A program made the translations under genes and the position numbers. A DNA stretch of 64,000 nucleotides from Pyropia yezoensis (taxonomy: Eukaryota; Rhodophyta; Bangiophyceae; Bangiales; Bangiaceae), in contig CM020620.1 of the NCBI GenBank assembly GCA_009829735.1, positions 25,146,020-25,210,019 of the forward strand, in the 5' to 3' direction. Shown piece by piece: positions 61,657 to 64,000 of the stretch. The first letter of the stretch is position 1; each line of letters starts with the position of its first letter. The notes under the pieces were generated by a model, which saw only the letters and a list, made by a program, of their open reading frames with translations, made no database searches and was not told the origin of the DNA.

Positions 61657-63920
61657 TCATTGATCAGCAGCGTCGGGCCTCCGTGCAATCTGGGCGACCG
61701 CCCCCACCTCGGCGTCCACCCCCCCCGCCCCCACCGCCGCGCCCGCAAAGGTCACCGTTGGTGAGCGGAGGACGCCCGCGTAGCGCTCGCCGTCGCGGAC
61801 CACCTCGAGCGCCACCCGCAGCGCCTCGTCCGTCTCGAGCGCCGCCACCATCCGGTCCGAGTCGGGCTGTAGCCGCTGGCGAATGGCGTCGTCGAGCGCC
61901 GCGCGCAGTGCCTTTTCGTGGCGCGTAAAGTCCGCGCGGAGCTCCGCGGCTGTCGCGGCCTTGAGCGCCTCCACCGACGCGATGGCGTTGTCGTAGCCGG
62001 CCGATCGGAGCGCCTCCTCTAACTGGGCGTACGCCTCGACAAAGCGAGACTCGAGCTTGATCGAAGGGGGGGGGCGCCGCGCCGCACCTCCTGCCGACGG
62101 GGACGACGACGACTTGGTGGCGGAAGGGCCTCGAACAGAGGCGTCGGACGCGCCGACCGCCGGCAGCGCCGGCCCGCCATCTGACACGACCGCGTTGTCC
62201 GACACCCAAGCGACGAAGTCGGCGTACAGGGCGTCGGTGACAGCAAAGTCGTCGGGGAGCACCTCCCGCAAGCCCGCTGGGAGCCCCGCCGCGTAGTCGG
62301 CGGCGTAGTAGAAAAATGCCGCCTCCATCCGCAGGGCCGCCTCGAGGTCACTCGGCGGCGGTGTGGGCACGGTCACGTCCGCCTCAATGCCGCCGCCGTC
62401 ACGGACCAGCCGGCCAGAGGCGGTGCGAAAGTCTCGCCGCTCCGACTCGGTAACAGCGCGAGATTTGTACGCCGCGCCGGGGGGGCCCACGGGGCGGCTC
62501 GGCGGCGCCGGTGGGCGGCTGGCGGGCCCGGAGCCAGGTGAGGGTGGCTCTGGTGACGCGGCCGGCGCCACTTCAGGAGCCCCTGTCGCGGGAGACGCGT
62601 CCGTGATGGGTGAGCCGGGCTCCGCGTCGTCACCAGGGGGGAGAAGTGGCGCCGGCGCCGACGGCACAGACAGGGGGGCGGGCGTGACTGGCATAGGCGG
62701 GGGGGGGGGGGAGGCAGTGCTGGGGTAACGGAAGCGGTGCTGTAGTTGGTGGCCTGGATGCATCGTCCACTTGGCGTGTAGTACTTGCCAACGGTATACT
62801 GCAGGGTGTAGCGGCCAGCGCCAAGAGGGGGCGTAAAGAGGGTGGTTGTTCAAGCAACGACATGCCAAACGTGAGTGAGCAAAAAGGGACGGCGATCAGT
62901 CAAAGCAATCGGGCGAGGTACCATCACAGCGGACACAATCAGGAAACGGAGCGTCAGCACGAGGACCAGAGGAGAGCAGCGCCACTGAAATCCCTCGAGA
63001 CCGTGCCATACGCTTCAAGATACCGCGAGACAGTGCCACACGCTTCACCCCAGCAACGTCGTCGACGTGATGACACCCATCCTCAGTACGCCGTCGCCGT
63101 ACCTCTCCCTGGGACATCTCCCCTTCCCCGACTTCCCTCCCCATGGGCTCGCGGACGCACCTTGAGCGCTGTGTCGTACGGCAGCGTCTGCACGTTTTGC
63201 ACAAGGCCCTTGCCAAACGTGCGGCTGCCAACCACCACCCCCCGGTCCAGGTCTTGCACGGCCCCAGCAACAATCTCCGACGCGGAGGCGGTCCCCCCAT
63301 TGACCAGCACCGCGAGGCGGACGGCGGGCCCAATGGCCGGCTCGGCTGAGCTCACGTAGCGGGGTTCTTGGCCAAGGCCGCGGCCCTTAGTGGACACGAC
63401 GACACTGCCCTTGGGCAGCACCACCTCCGCCACCTCCACCGCAGACGTCAGCAGGCCCCCCGGGTTGCCCCGCAAGTCTAGCACTAACGACGTGACGCCC
63501 GAGCCGCCCGCTTCACGAACCGCCGCGTCAAGGCCGCGCAGGGCAAAGCGGCACTCCTCAGCCGCGTCGCGAGCAAACGACGCCAGGCGGATATATGCCA
63601 CGCCCTCGGCAGGGGCGCCCAGCAGCGCCGCCACGGGCACGTCCTTGATGACCACCCGCCGGCGTGTGAGAGAAAAGGAGAGCGCCGCGGGCTCCCCACT
63701 CCGCGCGACGGTGATGGAGACGGGTGTGCCGGGGTCGCCGCGCAGCAGGTCAGACGTAGCTGACACGCCCAGGTTGGCCACCGGCTGCCCATTGACCGTC
63801 TCGAGGACGTCGCCGGGACGGACGCCAGCGTCGTAAGCGTATCCTTCGAATGCCGAAATCACTACCACCCGGGACGGGTCGCGGCGGTCCAGGGAAATGC
63901 CCAGGCCAACGCCGCCGTAC
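61657..63920 (-). CDS. CTPA: Carboxyl-terminal processing protease (S41, CtpA/tail-specific type), 5' end off the window
   Basis: Minus-strand exons 63920-63161 and 62798-61657. The first starts after an acceptor (pyrimidine tract, CCCCAG) with YGGVGLGISL, then a PDZ domain (AGVRPGDVLETVNG) and the S41 core: SLVLDLRGNPGGLL, catalytic Ser in VNGGTASASEIVAGA, catalytic Lys in GSRTFGKGLVQ. It splices ...TALK to YTVGKYYTPSGRCIQA (donor GTGCGT, acceptor CTGCAG). Then come a Pro-rich insert, the GRLVRDGGGIEADV motif and a helical C-terminal domain. Family members cut C-terminal tails; CtpA matures the D1 protein in the thylakoid lumen. The frame changes at a 13-G run at 62699-62711. Confidence 0.85.
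62799..63160 (-). other. Intron of the CtpA-like gene (362 bp)
   Basis: Minus strand: CTCAAG|GTGCGT at 63161/63160 and CCTGCAG|TATACC at 62799/62798. Joining restores the family order ALK then GKYYTPSGRCIQ. The interior holds stops in the exon frames. Confidence 0.75.
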
Positions 63921-64000
63921 CTGGGGCCAGGGGGCAAGAGAAAAGAGTAGGCGGACGACGCAATGCGGAGCACCACAAGCGAGATAGTGGGACAGGAGCG

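Overview
This is eukaryotic DNA: very GC-rich, dense with poly-G/C tracts and Ala/Pro/Gly codon runs. It carries Ty3/gypsy chromoviruses, a eukaryote-only type of DNA transposase and a few spliced host genes. Two host genes are probably plastid-related: a protein starting MAPAFVP (a Phe-containing start typical of rhodophyte plastid transit peptides) and a CtpA-type S41 protease. Together with the base composition and few short introns this suggests a bangiophyte red alga (Porphyra/Pyropia-like). That assignment is inference.

Layout. 1-4073 is the 5' part of a Ty3/gypsy chromovirus on the minus strand (element 1: LTR, PBS, gag, start of pol), inserted into a decaying minus-strand gene with a ParB/sulfiredoxin-like domain (4074-8044). 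8.0-18.8 kb is repeat-rich, largely anonymous DNA. It has three copies of a 350-530 bp repeat, long homopolymers, a degenerate minisatellite and an inverted pair of paralogous ORFs. A 500-N gap lies at 18803-19302. 19303-27744 is a second, nearly identical chromovirus (element A) on the plus strand. It carries a stop codon in integrase and YLDN in place of YLDD in reverse transcriptase. It is nested in the gag of a different chromovirus, element B (27745 to about 36090). Both A and B carry, between pol and the 3' end, a long ORF on the opposite strand. The two antisense proteins are about 645 residues each and resemble one another. This is the strongest candidate here for an undescribed component.

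36.1-36.9 kb holds two LTR fragments in inverted orientation. 38.2-42.5 kb holds a SAM-domain/DUF7869-like transposase whose N-terminal and catalytic halves lie on opposite strands and converge. Host-like genes follow: a two-exon plastid-type protein (44009-45853), a giant Ala/Pro/Ser-rich protein with a C-terminal winged-helix-like segment (46718-56518, minus), a LEA-like Ala/Lys/Glu-rich protein (60076-60510, minus) and a CtpA-like protease (61657-63920, minus, 5' end off the window). Between them, 56765-59640 is an imperfect long inverted repeat whose arms each carry a truncated tRNA-Ile(AAU)-like sequence.

The left 42 kb is therefore mostly selfish DNA inserted into itself, and the right 20 kb is gene-bearing. 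High GC makes long ORFs on both strands cheap, so ORF length alone was not used as evidence.
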